Positions 1-6,802 of a stretch of DNA of 8,465 bases are shown piece after piece. This DNA is from Acholeplasmataceae bacterium (GTDB taxonomy: Bacteria > Bacillota > Negativicutes > Acidaminococcales > Acidaminococcaceae): contig JAAYAE010000363.1 of assembly GCA_012719555.1 (NCBI GenBank), forward strand, positions 1 through 8,465. Direction: 5' to 3'. The position numbers and the translations under genes were made by a program. A model generated the notes under the pieces. That model worked only from the letters and a program-made list of their open reading frames with translations, was not told the origin of the DNA and made no database searches. Each line of letters opens with the position of its first letter. Position 1 is the stretch's first letter.

Positions 1-781
1 ACCCAGGTGTTTTAATTTTAATCTTTGTTACCGGTAAATAATCAAGTCCCGGTACCTGAGGAACAATAGTCACGCCACTGTTGTGAGCTACATATTGTAA
101 AGTGGCACTGCATTCTTGCGCCTCAGCAACAATGTTTGGTATTACGTTGATCTTTTTAAATTCAAGATTTAATTTTTTACGTAGGGCGCTATCTTCGTGT
201 AATAAAATGAAAGGAAGATTGGCGATACTTTTAAAGGTAACGGCTTTTTTGTTTGCTAAAGGATGTCCGTTGGCTACTACCAAGAATAATTCTTGCTCTA
301 TGATAGGTACAGAAACGACAGAAGAATCAATATCAGCACATAGAGCTAAGTCTATTTTGCTTGTCTTTAAATCTTCTAAAAGTCCTTTTTGTAAATTTTG
401 TGTATAGGTAAACTTAATACCTGCATTATCTTCATTTTTTTTAAAGTTTTCAACAATTTTGGGGACAATAGATGTAGATAAACTATAAATATAACCTATA
501 CTCACTTCTCCGGTAGTGGCAATCTGAATAGAATTTATTGCCTTAACCCCTTGATCTAAAATATCTAAGGCCTGATTTATATATTCTAAAAAGGTTTCAC
601 CATAAGGGCTAAGAGTAATATTGCGGCCATTTTTTGCAAAAAGCTCCACTCCCAATTCTTTTTCTAGTGAAGCAATGGCATAGCTCAAGCTTGGTTGTGA
701 TATATGTAAGACTTGTGCTGCTTTTGTGTAATGGAGAATTTTGGCTAGAGTTTGAAAGTATTCCAGTTGCGTTAATTTCAT
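1..781 (-). CDS. LysR-family transcriptional regulator, C-terminally truncated by the window edge
   Basis: The minus strand reads open from an ATG at 781 to the window edge, giving 260 residues; the family is usually about 290-300, so roughly 30-40 C-terminal residues lie outside. The N-terminus (MKLTQLEYFQTLAKILHYTK) and the following AAQVLHISQPSLSYAIASLE form the LysR winged helix-turn-helix at about residues 3-60, with the recognition helix around SQPSLSYAI (28-36). A linker helix follows at about 62-85, then a periplasmic-binding-protein-like effector domain from about residue 91 (GEVSIGYIYS) with the typical LxLVVANGHPLA stretch near 166-176. AAGGTG, 8 bases upstream of the ATG, is the ribosome binding site. 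The gene is divergent from an aldehyde dehydrogenase gene, the usual arrangement for a LysR activator and its target. The effector cannot be told from sequence. The family call is firm; the regulon is inferred. Confidence 0.95.
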   Translation of the reverse strand, partial: MKLTQLEYFQTLAKILHYTKAAQVLHISQPSLSYAIASLEKELGVELFAKNGRNITLSPYGETFLEYINQALDILDQGVKAINSIQIATTGEVSIGYIYSLSTSIVPKIVENFKKNEDNAGIKFTYTQNLQKGLLEDLKTSKIDLALCADIDSSVVSVPIIEQELFLVVANGHPLANKKAVTFKSIANLPFILLHEDSALRKKLNLEFKKINVIPNIVAEAQECSATLQYVAHNSGVTIVPQVPGLDYLPVTKIKIKTPG

Positions 782-814
782 AAAATAGTCACCTTTCAAT
801 TAAGTCCTTTTCTC

Positions 815-843
815 ATGTTATCAAAAAGTACAAAATAGTTCAA
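815..843 (-). promoter_or_regulatory. Candidate promoter of the LysR gene
   Basis: On the minus strand, TTGAAC (838-843) as -35 is followed after 17 bases by TAACAT (815-820) as -10, which puts the start of transcription near 808, about 27 bases before the ATG at 781. The -35 matches four and the -10 four of six consensus bases, so it is moderate. The -35 shares its outermost base with the left arm of the LysR-type inverted repeat at 843-857, which would suit autorepression by the encoded regulator. Confidence 0.5.
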
Positions 844-857
844 TAGTTATTCTCTAT
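843..857. promoter_or_regulatory. LysR-type operator box (ATAG-N7-CTAT)
   Basis: ATAG (843-846) and CTAT (854-857) are a perfect inverted repeat separated by 7 bases, with T844 and A856 giving the T-N11-A spacing known as the LysR-family box. It lies between two divergent genes, one of which encodes a LysR regulator, so it is probably that regulator's high-affinity recognition site. It abuts the -35 of the regulator's own promoter and is centred about 64 bases upstream of the predicted start of the dehydrogenase transcript, the usual place for the recognition half of a LysR operator. A partial direct repeat, AATAGTT, occurs at 834-840 and 842-848. Binding is inferred from motif and position. 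Confidence 0.6.
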
Positions 858-871
858 GAAAGCAATTAAGA

Positions 872-888
872 TTAAGTATTAGACTTAA
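872..888. promoter_or_regulatory. Second inverted repeat, possible LysR activation site (TTAAG-N7-CTTAA)
   Basis: TTAAG (872-876) and CTTAA (884-888) form a perfect 5-base inverted repeat around a 7-base spacer. Its centre (880) is 30 bases from the centre of the ATAG-N7-CTAT box (850), about three helical turns, so both would lie on the same face of DNA. It overlaps the proposed -35 of the dehydrogenase promoter (880-885), where the weaker, inducer-sensitive activation site of LysR regulators usually sits. It does not keep the T-N11-A spacing, so it could instead be a chance dyad in AT-rich DNA. Confidence 0.4.
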
Positions 889-908
889 CAATAGGTCCGG
901 CATATACT
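880..908 (+). promoter_or_regulatory. Candidate promoter of the aldehyde dehydrogenase gene
   Basis: TATACT (903-908) is a good -10, and TAGACT (880-885) lies exactly 17 bases upstream as a weak -35 matching four of six bases. A poor -35 overlapped by a dyad is what is expected of an activator-dependent LysR target promoter. Transcription would begin near 914-915 and leave a leader of about 40 bases ahead of the ATG at 956. Confidence 0.5.
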
Positions 909-955
909 TTAGACAGCGGAAGGATAGATAAAGACAACTGAGAGGAGATTATATT

Positions 956-2362
956 ATGAGTAAAGTAACAGAGAAACAACTTGCTGAATTGGAGGAAATG
1001 GTTGCAAGGGCGAAAAAAGCAGCAGCAATTATTGAAACTTATGATCAAAAACGGATAGATCATCTTTGTAAGGCAGTAGCATGGGCTATTTCCAATTTGC
1101 AAACATGGGGGCCCTTGTCTAAGGAAGCAGTAGAGGAAACAGGGCTAGGGGAATTTCAGTCTAAAGTTAATAAGCGCAACAAAATTCGCCTGATTTTACG
1201 AGATTGCTTAAGGCAAAAAAGCGTTGGGATTATTGAGGAGATACCGGAAAAAGGCCTGGTTAAATATGGTAAGCCGGTTGGTTTAATTGGTTGTTTGGTA
1301 CCAACAACTAATCCTTGTTTAACTCCTGCCGGACAGGCAATTTTTGCTATTAAAGCTAGAGACGTAATGATTTTTTCTCCACATCCCAGAGCAAAAGTGG
1401 TTACAAATAAAACCGTTGAAATTATGCGGCAGGCATTAGTTAACGAAGGAGCCCCAGCCGATATTTTTCAATGCATTAAGCATCCAAGCATAGAATTGAC
1501 TGATGAGTTAATGAAAAGAGCTGACTTAGTAATTGCAACCGGTGGACGTCCTATGGTTAAGGCCGCTTATAGTTCTGGGACACCGGCCTATGGTTCCGGA
1601 GCAGGAAATTCTACCATGATTATTGATGAGACCGCAGATGTAAAAGAAGCGGCAGAAAATACTCGAATAAGTAAAACTTCTGATTTTGGCTCAGGTTGTT
1701 CATGTGACGGTAACATAGTTATTAGTGCAGCAATTTTTGATGCTATGGTTCAAGCTTTGCAAGATGAAGGCGGCTACCTTGCAACTGCAGAAGAAGCGGA
1801 AGCTTTGAAAAAAGTTATTTGGGATGAAGATGGCCACCGTTTGCCTAACACAGTTGCTATTTCTCCCCAAAAATTGGCAGAAGCTGCTGGGTTTAATGTT
1901 GGTGATAAATATAAGTTTATCATGGTAATGGGCGATGGTATTGGAAAAGAGCATTTCTTTTCTAGTGAAAAACTAACTACATTGTTAGCACTTTTCAAAT
2001 ATGAAGGTGAATTTGAAAACGCTATTAAAGCCATGAAAGCTATATATGAAGTCGGTGGTAAGGGGCATTCTTGCGGTATTTATTCCTTTAACGATGATCA
2101 TATTAATCGCTTAGCAATGGCAGCACCTGTTTCTAGGATGATGGTGCGCCAACCACAAAATAAAGCTAATGCCGGCTCTAGCACTAATGGTATGCCGGCA
2201 ACATCCTCCATGGGATGTGGAACTTGGGGTGGCAATATTGTTTCTGAAAATATTTGTCTGAAACATTATATGAATACAACTTGGGTTGCCAGACCAATTC
2301 CTAAAGATATGCCTACAATGGAGGAGCTATTTGGGGATTTTTATAATTCTGAGATGGATTAA
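956..2362 (+). CDS. CoA-acylating aldehyde dehydrogenase, SauS/SucD/EutE-like
   Basis: This 468-residue protein belongs to the CoA-acylating branch of the aldehyde dehydrogenase superfamily. Members interconvert an aldehyde, CoA and NAD(P)+ with the acyl-CoA and NAD(P)H in the cytoplasm. Visible hallmarks are the opening VEETGLGEFQSK (59-70), PTTNPCLTPAG (116-126) lining the cofactor cleft, the nucleotide-binding ATGGRPMVKAAYSSGTPAYG (194-213), the active-site stretch FGSGCSCDGN (244-253) with Cys248 as probable nucleophile, and the C-terminal GCGTWGGN (420-427). The family usually has CSSEQ or CSSEN at the active site; here it is CSCDG, with a second cysteine at 250. From memory the layout looks closest to acylating sulfoacetaldehyde dehydrogenase (SauS) and succinate-semialdehyde dehydrogenase (SucD), but no CoA ligase, sulfonate, ethanolamine or microcompartment gene is nearby, so the substrate stays open. 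GAGGAG, 8 bases upstream, fixes the start. It appears monocistronic and is divergent from a LysR gene that probably controls it. Confidence 0.85.
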   Translation: MSKVTEKQLAELEEMVARAKKAAAIIETYDQKRIDHLCKAVAWAISNLQTWGPLSKEAVEETGLGEFQSKVNKRNKIRLILRDCLRQKSVGIIEEIPEKGLVKYGKPVGLIGCLVPTTNPCLTPAGQAIFAIKARDVMIFSPHPRAKVVTNKTVEIMRQALVNEGAPADIFQCIKHPSIELTDELMKRADLVIATGGRPMVKAAYSSGTPAYGSGAGNSTMIIDETADVKEAAENTRISKTSDFGSGCSCDGNIVISAAIFDAMVQALQDEGGYLATAEEAEALKKVIWDEDGHRLPNTVAISPQKLAEAAGFNVGDKYKFIMVMGDGIGKEHFFSSEKLTTLLALFKYEGEFENAIKAMKAIYEVGGKGHSCGIYSFNDDHINRLAMAAPVSRMMVRQPQNKANAGSSTNGMPATSSMGCGTWGGNIVSENICLKHYMNTTWVARPIPKDMPTMEELFGDFYNSEMD

Positions 2363-2524
2363 TAAAAACATATATTGCAACTAAAGAAGCCAAATAGATT
2401 AAATGTGTGGCTTAAATAAAACTTCTAATATCCTCTGCCTACACTGTTGAAGACTTTTTTAATACAAGGATGTATTTCCCCTGACCTTAGGAAGCGTTCT
2501 TTTGTTTAGCCCACTTGATTTCTA
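2363..2524. other. Intergenic stretch with no clear gene or strong terminator
   Basis: Between the dehydrogenase stop codon and the valS promoter I find no convincing coding frame. The best structure is a hairpin with 6-base arms AAGCCA (2387-2392) and TGGCTT (2408-2413) around a 15-base loop. It is followed by AAATAAAAC rather than a T run, so it is at most a weak terminator or mRNA-end stabiliser for the dehydrogenase transcript. A short T run occurs at about 2455-2460 without a good stem before it. Confidence 0.5.
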
Positions 2525-2553
2525 TTGACAACATCATTCCATATTGCTATGAT
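2525..2553 (+). promoter_or_regulatory. Strong sigma-A-type promoter of the valS operon
   Basis: A perfect TTGACA (2525-2530) is followed after 17 bases by TATGAT (2548-2553), five of six matches to the -10 consensus. Transcription should begin near 2560, just ahead of the T-box leader. A strong constitutive promoter with control left to leader attenuation is the normal design for aminoacyl-tRNA synthetase genes in Firmicutes. Confidence 0.85.
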
Positions 2554-2752
2554 TACTAAGTAAAACTATATATTGGAAAGATAATGATGGGGAGTAGTAA
2601 GAGTACGGGTTCCGCAGAGAGGATATGATTTGCTGAAACATGTCCGAACAATCGGCTTTGAAGTCGCCCTTGAATTGGTAAAGTGAAGATAGTAGCCTTG
2701 CCCGTTGTGCACGTTACGCATATGAGGTGTCCAAACTTTTTGTTTGGGAATT

Positions 2753-2784
2753 TAGGTGGTACCGCGAAAGTTATTTTCGTCCTA
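2753..2784 (+). promoter_or_regulatory. T-box antiterminator
   Basis: TAGG (2753-2756) pairs with CCTA (2781-2784), and GCGAAA (2764-2769) with TTTCGT (2775-2780), one pair being G-U. This leaves the canonical 7-base bulge TGGTACC (2757-2763) that binds the free CCA end of uncharged tRNA. The 3' strand (2775-2784) overlaps the first arm of the terminator (from 2778), so the two folds exclude each other. Confidence 0.85.
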
Positions 2785-2822
2785 TATCTGTGTAAACAGG
2801 TATAGGACGTTATTTTATTTTT
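2778..2822 (+). terminator. Intrinsic terminator of the valS T-box leader
   Basis: A 13-base-pair stem is formed by 2778-2790 and 2797-2809 with one G-T wobble (2787-2800) and a 6-base loop, TGTAAA. A T-rich tail (2810-2822, broken by single A residues) follows. It stops transcription 36 bases before the valS ATG unless the antiterminator at 2753-2784 is stabilised by uncharged tRNA. Confidence 0.9.
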
Positions 2823-2857
2823 AGTTGGCAATTTACACAATATGGAGGAAAAAAACA

Positions 2858-5521
2858 ATGACTATTGAGACAAACGAAGAACACAATATTCCTAAAATTT
2901 ATGATCCGGCTGCCGTAGAAAAAAAATGGTATGCCTATTGGGAGAAAAACAACTATTTTCATGCGGAAGTAGAGAAAAACAAAGAGGCTTTCAGCATTGT
3001 TATTCCGCCGCCGAATATTACAGGTCAATTACATATGGGACACGCTTTGGATAACACTTTGCAAGATATACTGATTCGTTGGCATCGGATGATGGGACAT
3101 AATACTTTATGGATGCCGGGATATGACCATGCGGGCCTTGCTACGCAAATTAAAGTTGAAGAGGTAATAAAAAAAGAAGAGGGAAAAACTCGCTATGATT
3201 TGGGCCGTGAAGAGTTTCTTAAACGTGTTTGGCAGTGGAAAGAGCAATATGGTGATCGCATTGTTAATCAACTGAAATGCTTGGGCGTGTCCTGCGATTG
3301 GGAGCGTCAACGTTTTACCATGGATGAAGGTTGTTCTCAGGCGGTACGGGAAGTTTTTGTGTCTTTGTACGAAAAAGGACTTATTTATCAAGGCAGCCGC
3401 ATCACTAATTGGTGTGTAAATTGTAATACGGCTCTGTCTGATATTGAAGTTGAACATGCCGATGAAGCAGGGCATTTATGGTATATTCGCTATCCGGTAG
3501 TAGAAGAGGAAGGGACCTATCTTACGATAGCTACTACTCGTCCTGAAACAATGTTAGGGGATACGGCAGTTGCAGTCAACCCGGAAGATAAGCGCTACGG
3601 GTACTTAGTAGGAAAAACTTTGCGTCTGCCTTTAACTGATAGAATTATACCGATTATTGCCGATTCTTATGTTGATTTGGAATTTGGTACAGGCGCTGTT
3701 AAAATAACGCCGTCTCATGATCCTAATGATTTTGAAATGGGTATGCGACATAATTTAGATAATATCGTTGTTATAGGTATGGATGGAAATATGACGGCGG
3801 AAGCAGGAAAATATGCGGGACAAGAACGTTATGAATGCCGTAAGAATGTTGTTAAAGAATTAGACGAAAAAGGGTTTTTGGTGAAAATTGAAGATTTAAC
3901 TCATGCCGTTGGACACTGCCAACGTTGCCATTGCGTAGTTGAACCCTTGGTTTCCAAGCAGTGGTTTGTGAAAATGGAACCGTTGGTGAAGGCAGCGGTG
4001 GATTGTGTAGAAGATGGTCGTACCCAATTCGTACCTGAACGTTTTACTAAGAGCTATACTAATTGGATGGACAATATTCACGACTGGTGTATTTCGCGCC
4101 AAATTTGGTGGGGACATCGTATACCTGTTTGGTATTGTGATGAATGTGGAGAAGTAATAGCTTCACGTACTGATGTTGATAAATGTCCTAAGTGTGGTGG
4201 GCACGTACATCAAGATGAAGATGCTTTGGATACTTGGTTTAGTTCAGCTCTATGGCCTTTTTCTACTATGGGTTGGCCCGAAAAAACAGAGCTTTTAAAG
4301 CAATTTTATCCAACTAGCGTTCTAGTTACAGGATATGACATAATTTTCTTTTGGGTTGCCCGCATGCTAGTTATGGGAATGGAATTTATGAAAGAGATTC
4401 CTTTTCATAGGGTGTTTATCCATGGGTTAGTTAGGGACAGTCAAGGACGCAAAATGAGCAAGTCTTTAGGAAATGGTATTGACCCATTGGAAGTTATTGA
4501 TAAATATGGAGCGGACACCTTGCGTTTTATGCTAATTACAGGTAATACACCGGGTAATGATATGCGGTTCTATTGGGAAAGAGTGGATGCTACACGTAAT
4601 TTTGCTAACAAAATTTGGAATGCTTCCCGCTTTGCTTTAATGAATTTAGAAGGCTATGATAAGCATGCTGAACTGGCACCTTATACGTTAGCGGATAAAT
4701 GGATTTTATCCCGTTTACAAGACACAGTGAAAGATGTTACTAATTTCCTAGAAAATTTTGAGCTGGGAGAGGCAGGACGTTTGATTTATGAGTTTGTTTG
4801 GGGTGAACTTTGCGATTGGTATATTGAACTTGCGAAACCTCGCTTGTATAATAAGGAAAATCTTGCTGAACGTGCTACGGCACAGCATGTATTATGTGAG
4901 GTGCTGGGCTCTGCTATGAAATTGCTGCACCCATATATGCCTTTTATCACAGAAGAAATTTGGCAGTGTCTGCCTCATGAAGGTGATAGCATCATGATTG
5001 CTCCGTGGCCAAAGTTCCAAGATGAATTAGTGGACTTAGAGGCTGAAAAGGGTATGAGTGCTATTATGGATGTTGTTAAGGCAATTCGTAATATGCGGGC
5101 TGAAGTTAACGCCGCACCGGGCAGAAAAGCACCGGCAATTTTATTTGTGGATGATAGTTTGCGTAGTATAATAGAAGCTAATGGAGCATACATTAAATTG
5201 TTGGGTACAGTAGATGAATTAACTATTGAAAGCAGCGGCTGTGCAAAGCCGGAAAATGCTATGGCTACGGTAGTGAACAGCATCGAAGTATATTTACCGC
5301 TAAAGGGACTTATTGATGTTGAAAAGGAAAATACTCGTTTAAATAAAGAGTTAGAGGGATTGTCTAAAGAGATAAAACGTATTGAGGGCAAATTAAGTAA
5401 TGCCGGCTTTTTGGCTAAGGCACCGGCAGAAGTCGTTGCCAATGAAAAAGCTAAGGGCGAAGAAATTGGTCAAAAGATGCTGGCTATAAAAAAACGTTTG
5501 GAGTATCTAAAAACATTATGA
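2858..5521 (+). CDS. valS: Valyl-tRNA synthetase
   Basis: Cytoplasmic class Ia aminoacyl-tRNA synthetase that charges tRNA-Val with valine and hydrolyses mischarged threonine. The 887 residues match the usual length of about 880-950. In order: PPPNITGQLHMGHAL (50-64) holds the HIGH-type ATP site as HMGH (59-62). CVNC (186-189) and the editing (CP1) domain with TTRPETMLGDTAVAV (226-240) follow. CQRC (354-357), CDEC (427-430) and CPKC (443-446) are probable zinc knuckles. KMSKS is at 532-536, then comes the anticodon-binding helical domain with ELCDWYIELAKPRLY (650-664). The last 70 residues (about 818-887) are charged heptad-like sequence, the C-terminal coiled coil typical of ValS. An in-frame TTG at 2825 would add 11 residues, but GGAGG (2844-2848) sits 9 bases before the ATG at 2858, which is preferred. 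The gene lies under a valine T-box leader and overlaps folC by ATGA. Confidence 0.98.
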   Translation: MTIETNEEHNIPKIYDPAAVEKKWYAYWEKNNYFHAEVEKNKEAFSIVIPPPNITGQLHMGHALDNTLQDILIRWHRMMGHNTLWMPGYDHAGLATQIKVEEVIKKEEGKTRYDLGREEFLKRVWQWKEQYGDRIVNQLKCLGVSCDWERQRFTMDEGCSQAVREVFVSLYEKGLIYQGSRITNWCVNCNTALSDIEVEHADEAGHLWYIRYPVVEEEGTYLTIATTRPETMLGDTAVAVNPEDKRYGYLVGKTLRLPLTDRIIPIIADSYVDLEFGTGAVKITPSHDPNDFEMGMRHNLDNIVVIGMDGNMTAEAGKYAGQERYECRKNVVKELDEKGFLVKIEDLTHAVGHCQRCHCVVEPLVSKQWFVKMEPLVKAAVDCVEDGRTQFVPERFTKSYTNWMDNIHDWCISRQIWWGHRIPVWYCDECGEVIASRTDVDKCPKCGGHVHQDEDALDTWFSSALWPFSTMGWPEKTELLKQFYPTSVLVTGYDIIFFWVARMLVMGMEFMKEIPFHRVFIHGLVRDSQGRKMSKSLGNGIDPLEVIDKYGADTLRFMLITGNTPGNDMRFYWERVDATRNFANKIWNASRFALMNLEGYDKHAELAPYTLADKWILSRLQDTVKDVTNFLENFELGEAGRLIYEFVWGELCDWYIELAKPRLYNKENLAERATAQHVLCEVLGSAMKLLHPYMPFITEEIWQCLPHEGDSIMIAPWPKFQDELVDLEAEKGMSAIMDVVKAIRNMRAEVNAAPGRKAPAILFVDDSLRSIIEANGAYIKLLGTVDELTIESSGCAKPENAMATVVNSIEVYLPLKGLIDVEKENTRLNKELEGLSKEIKRIEGKLSNAGFLAKAPAEVVANEKAKGEEIGQKMLAIKKRLEYLKTL

Positions 5522-6798
5522 ACTACGATGAAAGCTTAAAATATTTGGATAGTTTGGGAAAATTTGGTATTAATTTGGGCATGGAGCGCATCCAGGCTCT
5601 ATTGGCAGAATTGGGTAATCCTGAAAAAATGGTTAAGACGATTCATGTTACAGGTACAAATGGCAAGGGCTCCGTGTCCAGCATGATTGCCAATATCCTC
5701 TTATATTCCGGCCTTACCGTTGGAAAGTTTACTTCGCCTCATTTTGTGCGTTACAATGAACGCATTGAAGTAAATGGTAAAGAGGTAAACAACGAGACTT
5801 TCGCTATGGCTCATACGGCGGTTGCTAGGGCTGTTGCAACTGTTATGGAAAGAGGCATAGCTCAGCCTACTCAGTTTGAAGTGCTTACTGCTGCCGGATT
5901 TCTGATTTTTGCGTTGGAGCATGTAGACTATGCTGTTATTGAGGTTGGGCTAGGGGGGTTATGGGATTCTACCAATGTAATAATCCCTGAAGTAGCAGTA
6001 ATTACTAATGTTAGCCTAGATCATATGGATAGATGTGGAAAAACAGTTGAAGAGATAGCTATGCAAAAAGCGGGTATTATTAAGGAGAAAGTTCCTGTGG
6101 TGACCGCAGCTACGGATGATGCTTTGGGACCTATTAAGGCCATGAGCGTTTTTAAACAAGCTCCACTTTATATTTTCGGTAAAGATTTTACAGGACAAGA
6201 AGTCATAAGTACCATGGAGGGGCAGACGTTTACTTTAAGTTCGGGCGCATATAATTCTAATTATAATATCGCTCTGCCCGGTGCTCATCAGATCGCTAAC
6301 ACGGCCGTGGCGGTAGTAGCGGCAAAACTTGTCTCCAAAAATGATGAGCGCATTACTGAAGCGGCTTTGCATGAAGGGGTAGCTAATACCAAATGGCCGG
6401 GGCGTTTAGAACGTATTGGTACTAAGCCTGATATTATTTTAGACGGAGCTCATAATCCTGCAGGAGCTCAAGCCTTGAGGGCTGCTCTGGATAAATATTA
6501 TACTGACAAGCCTATTAATTTTATATTCGGTATGATGGGGGATAAAGCCATGAGTGAAGTGGCTAATATCCTTTTTAAGCCAGGTGATAAAGTATATACA
6601 GTTTTAGCAGACAAAGGAACACGAGCAGCATCAGCAGCACAGTTGGCGAAAATAGTAGGTGACAAGGCTGTCGCCTATGAAGAGTTAAATAAAGCGTATG
6701 ATGATGCTCTGTCTGCAGCTGGTGATACGGGTATTATTTGCATATGTGGTTCACTATATTTAATTGGAACGTTTAAAGCAACATTTCAGAAAGGGTAA
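5518..6798 (+). CDS. folC: Bifunctional folylpolyglutamate synthase / dihydrofolate synthase
   Basis: Mur-ligase-like cytoplasmic enzyme that adds glutamate to dihydropteroate and to tetrahydrofolates using ATP; 426 residues is normal. The ATP P-loop is HVTGTNGKGS (43-52). KFTSPHFVRYNERI (70-83) is the folate-binding signature. The metal/active-site stretch EVGLGGLWDSTN is at 142-153, QKAGIIK (183-189) carries the probable carbamylated lysine K184, and WPGRLE (293-298) and DGAHNP (309-314) belong to the C-terminal domain, which ends near GSLYL (411-415). FolC normally reads GLGGRLDATN; here arginine-leucine is replaced by leucine-tryptophan at 148-149, while the acidic and asparagine positions are kept. 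The ATG overlaps the valS stop codon as ATGA, and the only SD-like GGAG is 14 bases upstream, which points to translational coupling to valS. A single-activity synthase cannot be excluded, but no second folC is visible. Confidence 0.95.
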   Translation: MNYDESLKYLDSLGKFGINLGMERIQALLAELGNPEKMVKTIHVTGTNGKGSVSSMIANILLYSGLTVGKFTSPHFVRYNERIEVNGKEVNNETFAMAHTAVARAVATVMERGIAQPTQFEVLTAAGFLIFALEHVDYAVIEVGLGGLWDSTNVIIPEVAVITNVSLDHMDRCGKTVEEIAMQKAGIIKEKVPVVTAATDDALGPIKAMSVFKQAPLYIFGKDFTGQEVISTMEGQTFTLSSGAYNSNYNIALPGAHQIANTAVAVVAAKLVSKNDERITEAALHEGVANTKWPGRLERIGTKPDIILDGAHNPAGAQALRAALDKYYTDKPINFIFGMMGDKAMSEVANILFKPGDKVYTVLADKGTRAASAAQLAKIVGDKAVAYEELNKAYDDALSAAGDTGIICICGSLYLIGTFKATFQKG

Positions 6799-6802
6799 AC
6801 CC

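Larger units (their letters stand above)
2560..2822 (+). promoter_or_regulatory. T-box riboswitch (tRNA-Val-responsive leader of valS)
   Basis: This leader senses uncharged tRNA-Val and lets transcription proceed when charging is low. Stem I carries AGTA near 2593-2596 and the AGAGA bulge (2616-2620). It also has the helix GGATATG (2621-2627) with CATGTCC (2639-2645), closed by a loop containing GCTG (2632-2635), and below that GTTC (2609-2612) with GAAC (2646-2649). The specifier loop reads TTTGAA followed by GTC (2663-2665) and a purine, then CCC (2667-2669), which pairs with the G run at 2589-2592. GUC is a valine codon, agreeing with the gene downstream. Stem III is CCAAAC (2731-2736) with GTTTGG (2742-2747). 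The conserved T-box sequence AGGTGGTACCGCG is at 2754-2766. The bulge UGGU (2757-2760) complements an ACCA 3' end, so it expects a discriminator A. The exact 5' end is inferred from the promoter. Confidence 0.95.

Noticed and set aside
102..407. 101-codon open frame on the plus strand
   Set aside because: It lies fully antisense to the LysR gene, whose minus-strand frame has clear family motifs; the plus-strand translation resembles nothing and has no ribosome binding site.
872..1102. 76-codon minus-strand frame spanning the dehydrogenase promoter and start
   Set aside because: It overlaps the regulatory region and the N-terminus of a clear gene on the other strand; the cysteine/phenylalanine-rich translation is typical of a shadow frame.
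2387..2413. Hairpin AAGCCA/TGGCTT after the dehydrogenase gene as an intrinsic terminator
   Set aside because: Only 6 base pairs with a 15-base loop and followed by AAATAAAAC, not a T run; not good enough to call.
2825..2857. Upstream TTG start for valS
   Set aside because: It sits just after the terminator T-tract without its own ribosome binding site, while GGAGG at 2844-2848 is well placed for the ATG at 2858.
2556..2858. 100-codon minus-strand frame across the T-box leader
   Set aside because: The region is fully explained as a structured RNA leader on the plus strand; the frame is a by-product.
4975..5442. 155-codon minus-strand frame inside valS
   Set aside because: The longest antisense frame in the window, but it lies entirely within the ValS C-terminal coding sequence; serine/alanine/leucine-rich translation without motifs.
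6764..6802. TTG start for the O-antigen ligase-like gene inside folC
   Set aside because: The ATG at 6803 has an AAAGGG ribosome binding site 7 bases upstream and the N-terminus then fits a cytoplasmic lead-in to the first helix.
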